DNA of 64,000 bases from Blastomyces gilchristii SLH14081 (GCF_000003855.2 NW_003101674.1:1399270-1463269), one strand, 5' to 3'. Positions 49,300 through 62,741 are shown, numbered from the stretch's first letter. A program made the numbers and translations. The notes: generated by a model from the sequence alone, not told the origin.

Positions 49300-52200
49300 C
49301 ATTCTCTCTCATCAGATTCAGTCATGCTTATATGACTATAATATCTACTCTAGCTTCATGCAGATTAGTGTATCACTAGTGTTCATAATCTTATAGTCTA
49401 TTTCTGATTCAGCTAGTGTCTTATGTATACTCTTATAAAGAAACTTTCACTATATTATATTACTTATTCACTAACTTTTCTCATTCTTCAATCATCTTCT
49501 TCATCATTGTCATTATTGAATGTTACTATCTTATTCAAGATTTCTATCTCTTCTTCTATTCAACTCTTTTCATCTGTTTATTTATTACATTGTATGTGTT
49601 TCTGATGCTGATCTTCTGTTCTCATAATAAGTGTTCTTATAGTGCTCATATCAGACAGTTTATTAGCAGTAAGTGTAATGTATTATGAAATATGATCAGA
49701 ACTTGTTTATCTTCTAATAATTGTCAGAATATACTATCATGAATAGCATATCTTCTTCATTTTCTTATATACTCTTGATCTTTTTCTTCTCAGCAGGTTT
49801 CTGATTGTGTTTTCTGACATGATTTTGTATAAACACAGATGCTGATATGTTGTTTTTATTTATATAGAATCTTCATATATTAACAGATCTGTATTCACTG
49901 ATGATAGTGAACTCAATGTTGAATTATTGATCAAGAACTTGAAGAACACAATAATGAAGAAATTGTTTATATTATATATAACTGAGTCTTCTATGTCTCT
50001 CTCTGCTCTCTCTGTTTCTTTCTCTGTCACTCTCTCTCAATCTTCTACATCTGTCCCTGTGTCTGATTCTCCTGCTTCTGCTACTTCTGTTCCTGTAATT
50101 CTCACTTCTGCTACTTCTGGTTTTACTGTCTCTGCTTTTATTATCAGCTCTTTCTATTTCAAGGAGATATTGTATAGACTTAATAAACTACATTTCTCAG
50201 TGTGTATACTCTCACTCTTCTTACTGACTCTCAGAATAATTTATTATACAAAGACTATGTATAATATAACTATTTAAAGCTTGATCATAGATGCTGATTA
50301 TTACATTCATTTTAAATATTTATAATGAGATAATTGTTTATTTATATCAGAGAATCACTTCTCTTCTTCACAGTATTGAGATTATAAGTCTTTTTCTTTT
50401 TCATCTTTTTCTTTCTGATACTGATTTTTCTATTCTTAGAAAAAATTATTATGAGTTTTACTGTGTATAAAGTTATAATGTTTACAGATATCAAGAAGCT
50501 TTTTATAACTGTAAAGTTTAATATCACAGAGACATTCACTCTAGCAAATTTCTTTGAGATAATAGATCTGTATCAGTCTATTCTCTGATATCTGTCATCT
50601 GACTTTGTAATGCAGATAAAAGATATTCATGTTTTCAGAAACAGAAATGCAGATGTTGTACTCTTTTACACTCACAGATATGAGACTTATATGTCTTATC
50701 TGAGCTGTTGTTATAAGAATAAGCTGTTTGTATACTGTGTTCTGCTTTCTGTATTTCTCTGTGTCTCTCTCTCTCTTTCTGAGAAGTCTTATATGTGTTG
50801 TAATTACATGTACAACTCTAAGATCAGTGAGTATTTGTTTGATAACTATTCTCATCTCTGATTTTATGATTTTTATATACTAACAATAGTTCTTAGTTGC
50901 TTTGATATCAGAGACTATTTTAATCAAAGATGATAACATCACTGAGACTATTCTCTCTCACTCTTAAGCTTCTTCTATCACTTTCTCTTCCTTCTCTACA
51001 GAGAAGATTGTGTGCACACTGAATTGTAAGTATTCAGTTCTGAGTAGCTTCTGTCATTTATCTGATTCTGTGTCTCTCTCTTTCATTTCTTCTGTCTCTG
51101 TCTTCTCTGCTCTGACTTCTGGTTCTGTGAGTCTCATACTCTTCTTCAATTTTTCTACACATATATGTACACATTTCTATATCAGCATTTCAGTCAATCT
51201 TGTAATAAATAACATTAATATTGTACACAGAGTAGTAGAGGAATCAGAGATATGTATAATATTATTATAAGAGTAGCTTACAGCTCTTGAATTTCTTGCA
51301 GATCTTGAGTTTTGAGATTTCCTTTATTTTTAACATTTTTTGAGTGATGTGGCATGAGAAATAGATTAAATGTATGACATATGAAAATGAATGAGATATA
51401 TATGATAACATTTGTCTTTTGCAGCTGATTCTTATAGTTAGTGATTAATTCATTATCTCTTTTCTTTTCTTATGCTTTTTCTTTATCTACTAGTCACTAC
51501 TCTTATATGATCTCTATATAATATAGTGTTCAGTGACTAGATTCAGCAGCTTTTATCTTTTATAATTCTGTCTTATATATTATACTGTCTCTCTTCACCT
51601 GCTCAGATTACTACAGTGAACAGCTCATTGAAACTAACCTTATCTGATCTCTGAGCATTCTCAGAAGTTGAGATGACTTGATCTTATATATCTGTAAATG
51701 TTTCAGATAGTTCATTCTCTGTGATCTCTGTGATTGAACTGATGTAAACAGTTAAATTCAACTCTGAATTTCTTTTTCTTCTGTAATCTGACTCATGTGC
51801 AAGTCTGCTGCTTTAAGACTGCTCTTTATTATATTATATCTACTGTCTGCAGTGTGTTATTGTATGATCAGCTACAGTCTTATTACTTATTGAAGTGTGA
51901 TATTCATCTGATTTCTCTATTACTTCTCATTCTTTTCTTATAATTGTGAAAAGATTGAAATAAGTGAGATCATCTGATTTATAAGTATCTATGATTTCTC
52001 TTATCTTATAAGACTTTTCAATTGTAAGTCTCTTCTTTTTCAATACTGATAATAGTGCTGTGAATAATCATAATCTGCTCAGATCTTGTATCTTTACTTT
52101 CATAAGTTATAAATTATTTATTAAGTTGTGTAAGATCTGTCTCTCTGATTCTTTCAATGTATATGTTCTCAGAGAATGTGATTTGAGTATTTTATATAGC

Positions 52201-52547
52201 TCAAATCATCTAGATTGAAACTTCTCAGAACTCTCATTATGTATGAGAACTCATATTCTCATCTTAAGACTCAATTCCTTAACTAGTGAGTCTCATATTC
52301 TTTTTGATTGAATTGCTCAGTTCAGAAGTAACTTATTAGCTTTTGTATATATGTGACTGATCTCTTTCAATCTTGATTCTGTGTCTGTAACTGTTGCATC
52401 TGCAACTGCTGTTTTCTCTTTCACCTTTTCTGAAGCATTCTCTGAGATACGCGGATGCAATTTATACAATAGATAGAATGATGAATGCTTAAAGACTGCA
52501 TGCTGCTGAATTTGTATGACTAATAGTGCCTGACTGAGATATTCAAT

Positions 52548-52790
52548 TCATAATCTTGTAGACTTGCTCACTAGATATTTTCTCAGTATATTGTCTAAGA
52601 TTTTATTCAAGCATTTCATCTTTCTGTTCATCTGTGAATGATATAGTGTTGTTCTATGATGTCTTGTCTGTAATTGACTCATGAAATGCCTCACTGCTTC
52701 TTCTATAAGATTTACACTGTTATTAGTTAGAATCTCACACAGCATTTCATAGTTGATATAAATCTTATTATGTAGAAACTTCATTATTAT
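52548..52790 (-). pseudogene. Gypsy integrase core remnant (LTR4)
   Basis: A minus-strand open stretch of about 78 codons reads EILTNNSVNLIEEAVRHF, then RHHRTTLYHSQMNRKMKCLN. This matches the Ty3/Gypsy integrase core pattern ...T.D.G......HH..T.YHPQ..G..E..N, with the catalytic Asp and Glu positions changed to Asn and Lys, as G-to-A mutation would give. It is non-functional. Confidence 0.85.
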
Positions 52791-52979
52791 CTTCTCTGTT
52801 ATCTCTGAAACTGCTTTTACAACTGGCCAGTCAGTAGTGTAATCAATAGCAGTGATTATTCATTGATTTTCATTTAACATCTGTGATAATATGTCTATGA
52901 GGTTCATCTCTCATTATTTGAACAGTTGTATTATACACTTTATCTGATATTACACTTTCTTACATTCTAATCCTTTCTT

Positions 52980-53290
52980 AGATTCTTTCACAATCTGGCA
53001 ATTCAGACACTCATGAGTATACATCTGAATGTTCTCAGTCATGCTTGGCTAGTATGCTCTTGATTCAAGTACACTCATGAGTTCAGAGCTTTCTAAGTGA
53101 CTGAATTCCTTGTGCATGTGAGTTACTAAGTTGTATCTAAATGAAGATTCTAGATAGAGAGCTTCTATGTATTCTAGATCACAGTAAAACATAATATCAT
53201 TTTTCAATTTTCTCAGCTTGAAGTTTGAAAGCATCTCTTCTACTACTCTCACAAGATACTTGTTATCTGACACCTTGTCATTCTTCAAGT
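52980..53290 (-). pseudogene. Integrase zinc-binding domain remnant (LTR4)
   Basis: The minus frame has HMHKEFSHLESSELMSVLES, then HECLNCQ. This is an HHCC-type integrase N-terminal zinc-binding pattern that continues across a stop near 53049. Confidence 0.8.
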
Positions 53291-54169
53291 AAGAGATTAT
53301 AGTGTCTACTCATTCTAATTCCTTGCATTCTCTCAGTGTATTTAATACAAATATCTCTTATGTCTTATTTGCAGAACTCTCACTCATGAAATCAGGTCTG
53401 TGACTGATTGCATCAGATATCACAGTGTTCAATCTCTTTTAATATTTAATATGAAGATTGTATGCTTAGAACTCTGAGATTCAACATGCTAAGTGTTTGA
53501 AAGATTTTATCATTGATTATAGATAGATAAGGCTTTCATGATCTGTAATCACTGTTATTATATGTCTGTTGTTAATATATTTATCTTATAATATTAACAC
53601 ATGCTTAATTACTAGCAATTTCTTTTCATGCACTGAGTAATTGAGCTCAGTGTCTGATAGTTTTCTATTATTATATATCATCAGATGCAGCTTGCTATTC
53701 TTACTCATCTATAGAAAGATGTCTCTGATAGCTCATTCAGATGCATCTGTCTCAATGTAGAAAGATTTATCATAATCTAGTTAAATAAGCACTGAGAATG
53801 TTATTACATGTTCTCTCAGTATGAGAAAAGCCTCTTCACACACAGTATTTCAGATGATTGAATGAAACTTCTTCTTTTGCAGATTTGCATTCATTTCTCT
53901 TAATAGATCTGAGAGTGATATAGATATTCATGTGAAATCCTTGATGAATCTGCAGTAATATGAGACTAACTCAAGAAACTGTTATATATAATATACATTT
54001 CTCAGTCACAGTCAATTCACTATAATATTCAATTTCTCTGAGATGAGATGTATACAGTCATCACTCACTACATATTCTACAAACTTCAACTCTTTTATTT
54101 TAAATATATACTTTGTTAATTTGATGTAGAGCTTATACTCTGTCAGAGTTGTAAGCACTTCATCAAGAT

Positions 54170-54560
54170 ACTTCAGATATTCATTATATGAGTTTGAAAA
54201 GACTAGAATATTATTAAGATATACAAGACATGAGGTTTTATTCTATTTATAAAGAATTGTATTCATCATTATTTAGAAGATGATGAACATATTTATCAGA
54301 TTAAATGATATTATCAGGAATTTGAACTTTCTTCATTACATATTAAATGCAGTTCATGGAACTGACAGTTTATCTATATAGATTTGTCAGTATTCTGAGA
54401 GAAGATTGATCTTTGATAGATATTAAGTGTTTTCAACTGTATTCAACTGTTATTGAATCTATAGCAATGAATATTCATTCTTGATTATAAGCTTATTAAG
54501 TGCTTAATAATTAATACACATCTGTCACTCCTCATCTGCCTTTTTCATGAATAGAACTGA
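54170..54560 (-). pseudogene. Gypsy reverse transcriptase remnant (LTR4)
   Basis: The minus strand reads CLVYLNNILVFSNS around 54186-54230, with one Asp of YLDD changed to Asn. RT-like sequence with stops extends upstream on the minus strand to about 54560. Boundaries are approximate. Confidence 0.78.
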
Positions 54561-55544
54561 AAAGCCTCACACACTTAATGAGAGTTGTATGAGATCATGT
54601 TCTAGAAGGTCTGTGATCTGACACTTCTGTTCTTTAAGATGTGTTTGTGACAGAGAGTATGCATTCTGATTGACTGGTTTTATGTCCCCTGTGTCAATCT
54701 CATGTACAAATTCTCATTCTGGTGACAATTCCAGTGAAAGATCTATTCAAAAGATCTTTTCATACTTCTTCAGAAGCTTCTTCATACACTTGTTCTTCTG
54801 TATATCTTTTATCTTAGTTTTCTCCACTTTCAGGTCCTGTATGACATACAGAATACTTTCAGATAAGATCTTGCAAATTGTTCTCTTTGCTTATTAGTGT
54901 GTAAGCAGATTTAATTCTTCTATATCAGAGACATGAAATGTCCTTCTCATATCAGTTAATAGAATTATATGAACTGTTTTCTTCTCATCAGTTAACTGCA
55001 TATAACATGTACATCATTGAATCTGTGAATTGAATCTTTGAAATCAATTGAGTTCAAGAATAAGATTGTATTTCACATTCTGCAGCTCTCATGCTTAAAT
55101 ATAGCAAGATCATTCTCTGAAGTGCAAGAGAACTCTTACTCTTGCAGATGATATCAAATATCAGTTATCAGATAATCTTATACATTGAGAATTCTTCACT
55201 CAGTGAATCTCTTTCAGTCTTCAGATTATATAATTATTAATATATTATATAGAAGCTTCTGTGTCTACTAACACTTTTACAGCTATCTCTCAATTCTTAT
55301 TCAAGTGCTTCTTATACATTAACATTTCAGATCTTAAGATATTGAGATGAGTGTTCACTTCATTCTCATCTGCATCTCAGTTAGAAGCCTGCTTTCTCTT
55401 AATATTTGCAGAATTCAGAGAATCATCTAACACAGACATCTCTTTTACTTTGAAGACTTTTTATAGAATATTAGTGAGTGTCTCTGAGCTCACTGATTCT
55501 GCTAGTTTTTTAACTCTCTTGCTTCTCTTGACTGTGCACACTGA

Positions 55545-55600
55545 GTGCACTCTTTTATATCATGATTTTGATATTTATAGTTGAAGCAAGCTCAATGCTC
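55545..55600 (-). pseudogene. Gag zinc knuckle remnant (LTR4)
   Basis: The minus frame reads ACFNYKYQNHDIKEC, a CX2CX4HX4C knuckle in which the second Cys is Tyr, consistent with a G-to-A change. It marks the end of gag. Confidence 0.7.
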
Positions 55601-56789
55601 ATAATATTAAGATTTTCACTCAGAGAATCTCTTCTTCAGAGGATTCAGTGCTTTAATAATGATATTCAGATCTAGATTCATTACATTCAGATGTGTGACT
55701 TGTGTTATAGAAGTCTGATTATCTGTTCTTCACTAAGACATACTTAATTACAGTATTTTCTGTTGTAATTGACTTACTTATTTCTGTATAATAAGAATAT
55801 TGTATACTTTCTTCACTGTATCTGACTGTGAGGTTAAGCATTTTCATTTCACTCTCAACTTGAGTGTAAGATCATGAATGAAGATCTGTAAATAGAAAGA
55901 TGTTAAAAGCTCTTCATTTAATATAAGATAGTGTAAGCTGAAGTGTGTGAAGTATGATATAAGATCACTCACTTATCTACACTCAGTGAAGTGTTTGTAA
56001 TACTTGTCTCATGTGTTCACTTTCTCAAAGTTGTGCAAGATCTATTTGAAAAACTGATTTCATATTCATGAGAATGAATATCACTTCAGATCTGTGAGAT
56101 TCATCTTTTCATCAATCATTCATAATAACTTCACTTTTTCATATAGAAACACAGTAGATCTTAAGACTTGTTAAAATTCTGTTAACTGTCTGTCTGTGAG
56201 TTCATGTTCAATCTGATAATATGATTGCATCTGACTTAGTTAGCTGATTGCAGCATCATTTTTTCAGTCATTATTGAACCTTAATAACTTCAGCAGATCT
56301 TCTGACTTAATGTATTTCATGCTCAGATTCTCATTCTGCACAGCAGTCTCTGATAATATGTATACTTCTGAAGAGGTTGTGAATAATTGTAGTGAGATCT
56401 TCAGGTTTAACATAGTTATCTGTCTATGTAAATGTTCAATCTCTCACTGCAGACCTAAGATCTGATTTTCTCTATTCTTATTAATGATGATAATTGTGTT
56501 GGCAAAGCTCTTCATAGTGAATACTTGATCTGTAGTGAATACTAATTGTTGTTTGACTTCTGCCTCAGCCTGTCACTGTGTATGCAAGGCCTTGATCTCA
56601 TTTAGAATTCTTGTATATGTATAGAGCTTTGATTCTGATTTGATAATTTCAGCTGCTTTTCTTACTGCTTTGAGTAAATTCTCTGAGAGATTCTGTATAT
56701 CTTCTGATTCAGATAGCAGAGAAAAGTGTTGTTTGTATCAGCTAGAGTCTAGAGAAGATATTCATTTCAGTGATTTCTTATTAATTGTA

Positions 56790-56862
56790 TAATATCTATT
56801 GTTATATCACTGTATTATTATATTACTATATTGTTATATTGCTATATTGTTATATGATTTCT
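56790..56862. repeat. Short tandem repeat inside LTR4 gag
   Basis: TATTGTTATAT and TATTACTATAT units alternate over about 70 bp. In the minus frame this may be a low-complexity Gln/Tyr-type segment of gag. Confidence 0.5.
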
Positions 56863-57192
56863 GTTGTCATTGTACAACTTCAGTGATGATCATTCTTTCT
56901 TTTATCTCTTTGAGTGAAGAGTGATCTTCTTTGAATCTGGTTCACTGCTTTCATTTCTTTTCTCACATCTCATCTGTTTACATACATGGCATTTGCCTGA
57001 GTGTGGAGTTTTCTCTCAATAAGTGAAGCAGTATTAATTGAATGCTCTGCTACTCACTGCTCTTTATATGCTATCTTTTGAGGTGTTCTAGAACCACACT
57101 GACATGATAACTATGAATTGCTTTGTAGATGGAATTATCACACTCTGAAGAAGCCTGCACTTCTCACCAGTTTTTAGACATGCTATCAGATG

Positions 57193-57381
57193 TGATTCAA
57201 AGGTTGCTTACCAGTGTACAATTACAGGTGTACACTGGCTTCTTATATATTGTAATATTGTACACTAAATTAATTAGTGGCTGCTATGGCCTCTTTACAC
57301 TCATAAGCAAGTTCAGAAGCGGCCGCGTTATTATCCGACAGTCGTACGTTCTTCCGAACCACCGTACGTTCTTCTGAACCA
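57193..57381 (-). repeat. 5' LTR of LTR4 element
   Basis: This is the 189-bp LTR at the right border. Its outer 65 bp or so are strikingly GC-rich for the region (GCGGCCGCG, CCGACAGTCGTACG, CCGAACCACCGTACG). Confidence 0.92.
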
Positions 57382-57595
57382 TAAAATCATGATCTCATTT
57401 GAAAAATATAATAAGAGTAGATAGTAAGTCTCACTGAGACAGTATAAGACTACTATCTAATGTTAAAACAGTGTAATAGAATCAGTTGAATTGATAATAA
57501 GATCATTAAATATTCTGATTCTGATTTCAGACATAGTTACACAGTCAGTCTATAAGTACCTGCTAGCTGATGTGAATATTACATACAAATCTTGT

Positions 57596-57903
57596 NNNNN
57601 NNNNNNNNNNNNNNNNNNNNNNNNNNNNNNNNNNNNNNNNNNNNNNNNNNNNNNNNNNNNNNNNNNNNNNNNNNNNNNNNNNNNNNNNNNNNNNNNNNNN
57701 NNNNNNNNNNNNNNNNNNNNNNNNNNNNNNNNNNNNNNNNNNNNNNNNNNNNNNNNNNNNNNNNNNNNNNNNNNNNNNNNNNNNNNNNNNNNNNNNNNNN
57801 NNNNNNNNNNNNNNNNNNNNNNNNNNNNNNNNNNNNNNNNNNNNNNNNNNNNNNNNNNNNNNNNNNNNNNNNNNNNNNNNNNNNNNNNNNNNNNNNNNNN
57901 NNN
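57596..57903. other. Assembly gap
   Basis: 308 unspecified bases (N). The sequence on both sides is AT-rich. The real length and content are unknown. Confidence 1.
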
Positions 57904-59355
57904 TTCTCACTTTTTAAATAAAAATCTAGTTTAGATAAAGAATATGTTTAAATTTTAGTTATATTTCATTCTGATCTTATTATTAAGAATAATATTAAAT
58001 AAGATTATAAAATCATTTCTTACTTATATAATATCATAACATAGTACTCATTTGTTGAAAATTCAATAGAGAGTATTATCAAATATTATTACTTTTCTGA
58101 ATACAGATTATAATTCATATAGTTTTAATTATAAAAAAATATAAAATAGAAAAAAAAATAAAAAATAAAAAATAAAATAAAAACAAGAAAAAATCATAAT
58201 GAAAAAAAAGAGAAAGAAAAAAAAAAAAATAAAAGAAAAATAAAAAAATAAAAAATAAAAATAAAAAAAATCAAGATTGCAGAGTAACAGTACTCTTAAA
58301 ATACTTACTCTTCACAGTCTTTGCAATATTTATTATCAACTATATATCTCTTATAGTGAGAGTAATACAGCTGTAATAAGTTATTATCTTAATATTATCT
58401 AATAAATAATCAGTATATATCTGTATAAATATGAATAATTAGAAAATATACACTTAAAAAGTGTGATTAGAATGAACTCTGCTATCACTTGAATAATATC
58501 AAGAATAGAATACTGAAATCAATGATTTCTCTCATTGATTTCATAGATAAGATATATGAAGAATCTTAAGAAATATATGATTTCTCAAGTTCTAATAAAA
58601 ATAAATCTCACAGAGAGACTCTATTTTCATGATATCAGAGACTGAGTATTATTAAAAAGTATTACTTTTATATAATACACATGTACTTACTGCAGCAATT
58701 CACTCTCTGTATATATAACTGAGAATTATAGCTTTCTCACACTGCACAGCTCTCTCTAAGATGCTACTGTCAGTTTATAACTTATACAGTCTCTCAGTTC
58801 AGAACACACTGTATGTATACAGCTCTGCATACTAAAGCTGTATTAATCATTATAATCTAACATAGTACTTACTTTTCACAGGCCATATTTCATTTGAGAG
58901 AGAGAGAGAAAGATGCAACTATTATTTTATTAAGAGAGAAATAAATAATTAGTATTATTAAATATAATTTAATTCATCTGTATTTAAAATTTGATTAGTC
59001 TATACTCTTTCATTTGAGAGTTTCTAAGAGTGTTTTAATAGTTTTCATATCAGCTTGAACTTAGTGATGAGTTGAAGAAGAAGAGAAAAGAGAGAAGAAA
59101 GAAATAAGAATAACTTATCTTTATAATATGAAAATAGAGAATCACTGTAATTATTCTTTCTAGTAATAAAGATCTGTTTTCTACATGTATCTCTGATATT
59201 AATTATATGATAACTCTATATAAAGAATATCAATAGTGTATGTATTGAATGAAGATAATATTACTATATAATACTGTAGCCGTTTTTATACATCTCTGAA
59301 AGCTGTTAATAGTTTCTTTATTTCTTTATATTTAATAAGTTAATAATATATTTCA
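57904..59355. other. AT-rich DNA without recognised gene
   Basis: This includes an almost pure A-rich low-complexity tract at about 58133-58272 (AAAAAT/AAAG units). The rest is RIP-like AT-rich sequence with no assignable domain. Confidence 0.5.
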
Positions 59356-59370
59356 ATGCACTTCTTCTTT

Positions 59371-59453
59371 CATTATTATTATCATTATTATCATCATTAT
59401 TATTATCATTATCATTATTATTATCATCATTATCATTATTATTATATTATTGC
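59371..59453 (+). repeat. ATT/ATC trinucleotide microsatellite
   Basis: About 80 bp of mixed ATT and ATC triplets (CATTATTATTATCATTATT...), giving His/Tyr runs if translated. Not coding. Confidence 0.9.
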
Positions 59454-59544
59454 TAGCTGTCTCTTCTGTCTTTATCTTCTCTTAATACTTATTAAAATCA
59501 ATTATATTATCTCTCTTCAAATATTATGCAGTTCTGCAGATTAT

Positions 59545-61760
59545 CAAGGCGCGTGAGCACTGTTACAGATTGAAGAAAGAGAAGAAGAAGATATTCAAGT
59601 ATAAAGAGACAGATTGTAAAATATATTATAATACCTTGAAGAGACTCTGTAAGAAAGCAGAATGATAACAATTTTAAGTAATACTTCTAATAGATTTAGA
59701 CTGAACTAAGTATAGAAATAATATGAATAACATCACCTGTGAGAGATTGAAAAAGAAGATAGTGAAAAGTCTTATATAGTAGTGATAAGATTAGAAGAAG
59801 TTCTGAGAATAATTTAAGATCAAGATAAAGAGAGAGAGAGAGAAGAAGAGTGTTACTATAAATAAGTAATAATAGAAGATGATTAAGAAGGCATTAAAGT
59901 AAGAGATAAAGAAGTTAAAACTGATAAGTTTTTTATTAAAAGATAATAATTTTTGATAATACTTCTGTTCTCTAATTAATTAGCACAAGCTGATAGAGAA
60001 GAAGAGAATTAAGATCTTATTCAGATCTCAAATGCACTTCATGATTCAGAATATTGAGAAGACAGCTCTGCTCTCTGAACATGTTAATCTACTTACTACT
60101 GAGATGAAACCTGAGCTGACAGACTAGAAAATGCAGGATTTTGAGATACAGATTAATCTGACTAAGAAGAAGTAGTAGAAACTCTTCTCTGAGAAGACAG
60201 TGAAGAGAGATTTTAAGATAATTATTATCTCAGATAAGAAGAAGAAGAAGAAGAAGAATAAGAATAAAAAGTAAATTATAAAGAATAATAAGAAGAATGA
60301 GAAAGAGAAGAAAGATAATGAGTAGAAAAAGTTTTTTTCTTTTTGTATTAATTAGTTATAAGTTTGTAACTATTAATTAATAATTAAAATTAATTTTAAG
60401 TTTTCAAAAATTATTGTACAAGTTATAATCAATTACAAGCCTCAATCGCTCGCTTGCGCTTGCTTATTCAGCTTGAAAAACATGCTGTTTAATTTCTCAG
60501 ATTGAATATAATGAGATATTCATGAATATGAACAGCTGTATGTAACTTATATAGATAAATTCCATGTAATTCATAACTGTTAATAGAGAATAACTATATA
60601 GAAAAAAGATGAATAACACTGTAGCAGTGTTGTAGAGTTAATGTAGAAGCTTTAAGTAAAATGTAATTAAATATCAGACAGCTCATATAAAGATCTTAGA
60701 ACTATAATATATATAGTCAGTAATTGAAACATGTTATAATTTACTTCAATTAATCATTAAATCATCTGAAATACAATTGAAGTAGTCAAAATAGATGAAT
60801 GTAAGTAGAGAACTGAAAGAGAAATAACTCAGAAATTATGAAATTACAGTTAATAATAGTGCAGAGTAAGCTCAGTAAGCTCAGAGAGTTTTAAAGACTC
60901 AGCAGCCTGTTAACTCATCTGTGCCTGTCTCTCAGCAGCCTTACTAGCAGTCTGTCAATGTGTGAATACCTGAACATAGACTATAGCTGCTGATAGAATA
61001 AATAGCTAAGAAAGATAGTGGGATTATTATACAGCTGTATAAGATAAAGCTTAAGAGAGATATAGTACTGTATGAGAAGAAATTCAAGCCTCAGTTAAAA
61101 AGAACAATAAATATAGAATCAGCACTTATTCACAGCTGTAACATCAAAGTCACTCTGTTATACAGCTTATGCAAGAAGAGTCATAGTCTGTTTATTGAGT
61201 ATATCATAGTCTCTGACATATTGAAGAGAGTCTGTGGAAATTATCACTATAATTCACTGAGTAAACACTGCAGCTTATAGTCTGATAAGTAATGAATTAT
61301 CTCTATAGCATGTAAATTCATTAGCAAAATGTATATGTAAAATGTATATACTGATATGAAAATAACAGAGAATCAGCAGTCTCTTACCCTCATCAATACA
61401 GAGGGGAATGAGAAGAAGAAGAGAAAGAGAAAGAAGTGAACTATCAGTATAAAGTCAGATCAGACAGCTCAGCTGTTCAGTTCAGTTAAAAAGAAATAGA
61501 TGATGTTTATAACTCTGAAGAATGAAGAGAAGAATGATAAAGTGAGTGATAGTGAGACTATAAAGTTGAAGTTGTTACAGCTGTGAGTGAAGATGCATCA
61601 GCTCTGTAAGATGAAGAAAGAGATGAAATGTTTATGTAGAGAGTGAGATGAGATCATGAGTCTGTTGCAGATAACTTAGCTCAGTTAACAGAGTGTCTCT
61701 GCAGGCATTACAGCCCTGATTAAAATATTTAAAAAATAGAGAATGATGTGAACAGACTGT
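59545..61760 (+). pseudogene. Degraded repeat-type ORF region, unknown family
   Basis: The purine-rich plus strand gives stop-interrupted frames. First, Lys/Arg-rich segments (LKKEKKKIFKYKETD, about 59560-59610; KKKKKKNKNKK near 60240-60275). Second, after an AT-rich spacer, a frame with QPVNSSVPVSQQPY (about 60900), LYKIKLKRDIVLYEKKFKPQ (about 61030-61090) and a Cys/His-rich block CNIKVTLLYSLCKKSH, then CGNYHYNSLSKHCSL (about 61135-61275). The block could be a metal-binding motif. Both pieces may come from a transposable element neighbouring the helicase remnant. No family was recognised. Confidence 0.45.
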
Positions 61761-61935
61761 ATAAGCTGTATAAGATGTGAGAATGAGTCTGATAAGATAT
61801 TATTACTTTTTTCTTTTTTTTAATAGTTAGTGTTAAATTGAAATAACAGTTTTTTACATGTTCAAAGACCTCTATTTTAACAACTGATAATAATATTATA
61901 TAGATAATGAAGAAAAAACAGCAGTAGTAGAAGAA

Positions 61936-62741
61936 TTAACTAAGAAACTGTAGAATCTCTGAATATATCTTATTTAATATACATCTCTCATCATTCTCAT
62001 CTAGTAAGACAGTTAACTGATTCATATCTATAGTTTGAGAGAGTGCAATATATAGCTGATCATGTAAGAATACAGAGTTTCTGAGATTAATATTAACTGT
62101 AGAAAGAGACTGTCTCTGAGACTTATTAATTATCATTATAAAGCATGAACAGACTGAAAACTGATGATAAGTTATATTAAATGAAATCTTAATAGATTGA
62201 GTATGTAGATTAATCTGTGACAGTATATGAACTAAACTCTTATATATACTGAATATAATCTTCATCTCAAGTAAACAGATTATCATCTGCTGAATAATCA
62301 TTCTTATACTATTACAGAGTTCTTCAGATGATCAGAGATTACACAGAAGTATAACAGAAGTGCTCACTTTCAATCTCAATACAGACAGTGACAGAGCTGA
62401 ACAGTTAATAATAGTCAGATATTCACAGAAGAACTTCTCACAGCTCAGAGTCAGATCATCTGTATAAGTTATGTCTGCAGTATAAAATATATGAATATTA
62501 TCTGATATAACTGTTATAACCTGTTCATTAATACAGAATGCATTCTGATTTAATACAGTGAGAATGACACAGCTTTTAAAGTAATCAGAGCAGACTGCTG
62601 CAGTTCTAAGTTCGGCTGTAGAAAACACTCTCTCACACAGTACACTGATGTTAGCAGCTTGATGAATATAAAGTGAAAGGTCAACACAGCCAATACAGTC
62701 CAGATTATATGACATTTGACCAAGTCAATTCGCAAACATCA
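61936..62741 (-). pseudogene. Helitron/PIF1-type helicase C-terminal remnant
   Basis: The minus frame, starting at the Copia junction (62741), runs through MMFAN.LGQMSYN, VLTVLNQNAFCINEQVI, CEYLTIINCSALSLSVLRLK, SVILLCNL, a single in-frame stop at 62332, and then NKSQRQSLSTV and HDQLYIALSQTIDMNQL. These correspond to the last conserved helicase motifs of PIF1-like proteins (L.LKVG.PV.LLRN..., INKSQGQ...., GQLYVALSR). Such domains end the Rep-Hel protein of Helitrons, rolling-circle transposons. The N-terminal part is beyond the Copia insertion or lost. Arg-to-Gln or Cys changes at CpG-type codons fit C-to-T mutation. Confidence 0.8.

Larger units (their letters stand above)
49111..57381 (-). 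mobile_element. Full-length Gypsy element LTR4
   Basis: This 8271-bp element has 189-bp LTRs at 49111-49299 and 57193-57381, TG...CA with inverted ends TGATTC...GAATCA (GAACCA in the right copy). It is coded on the minus strand: gag with a zinc knuckle near 55545-55600, RT (YLNNILVFS near 54186-54230), the integrase zinc-binding domain (52980-53110) and the integrase core (52548-52784). A purine-rich tract (GATGAGAGAGAATG on the minus strand) lies at 49300-49316 beside the 3' LTR. It is inserted in MITE copy 6. The immediate 5-bp flanks (AATTG, TAAAA) do not match clearly. Confidence 0.9.
48768..57552 (+). mobile_element. hAT-type MITE, copy 6, split by LTR4 element
   Basis: The left part is 48768-49110 (starting TAGACTGACTGCTGAG) and the right part 57382-57552 (ending CAGTCTA). 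The outer 8-bp TSD is TAAGTATC (48760-48767) and TAAGTACC (57553-57560), with one C-to-T difference. The whole LTR4 element lies between the parts. This is the most mutated copy: its right terminus reads CATAGTTACACAGTCAGTCTA, without CpG. Confidence 0.9.

Noticed and set aside
50342..51270. Several 60-120 codon frames on both strands in LTR4
   Set aside because: They fall in the 3' part of the minus-coded Gypsy element, have skewed composition and show no domain. They are taken as by-products of AT enrichment.
57563..57934. Open frames across 57596-57903
   Set aside because: They consist of undefined N bases and are artefacts of the gap.
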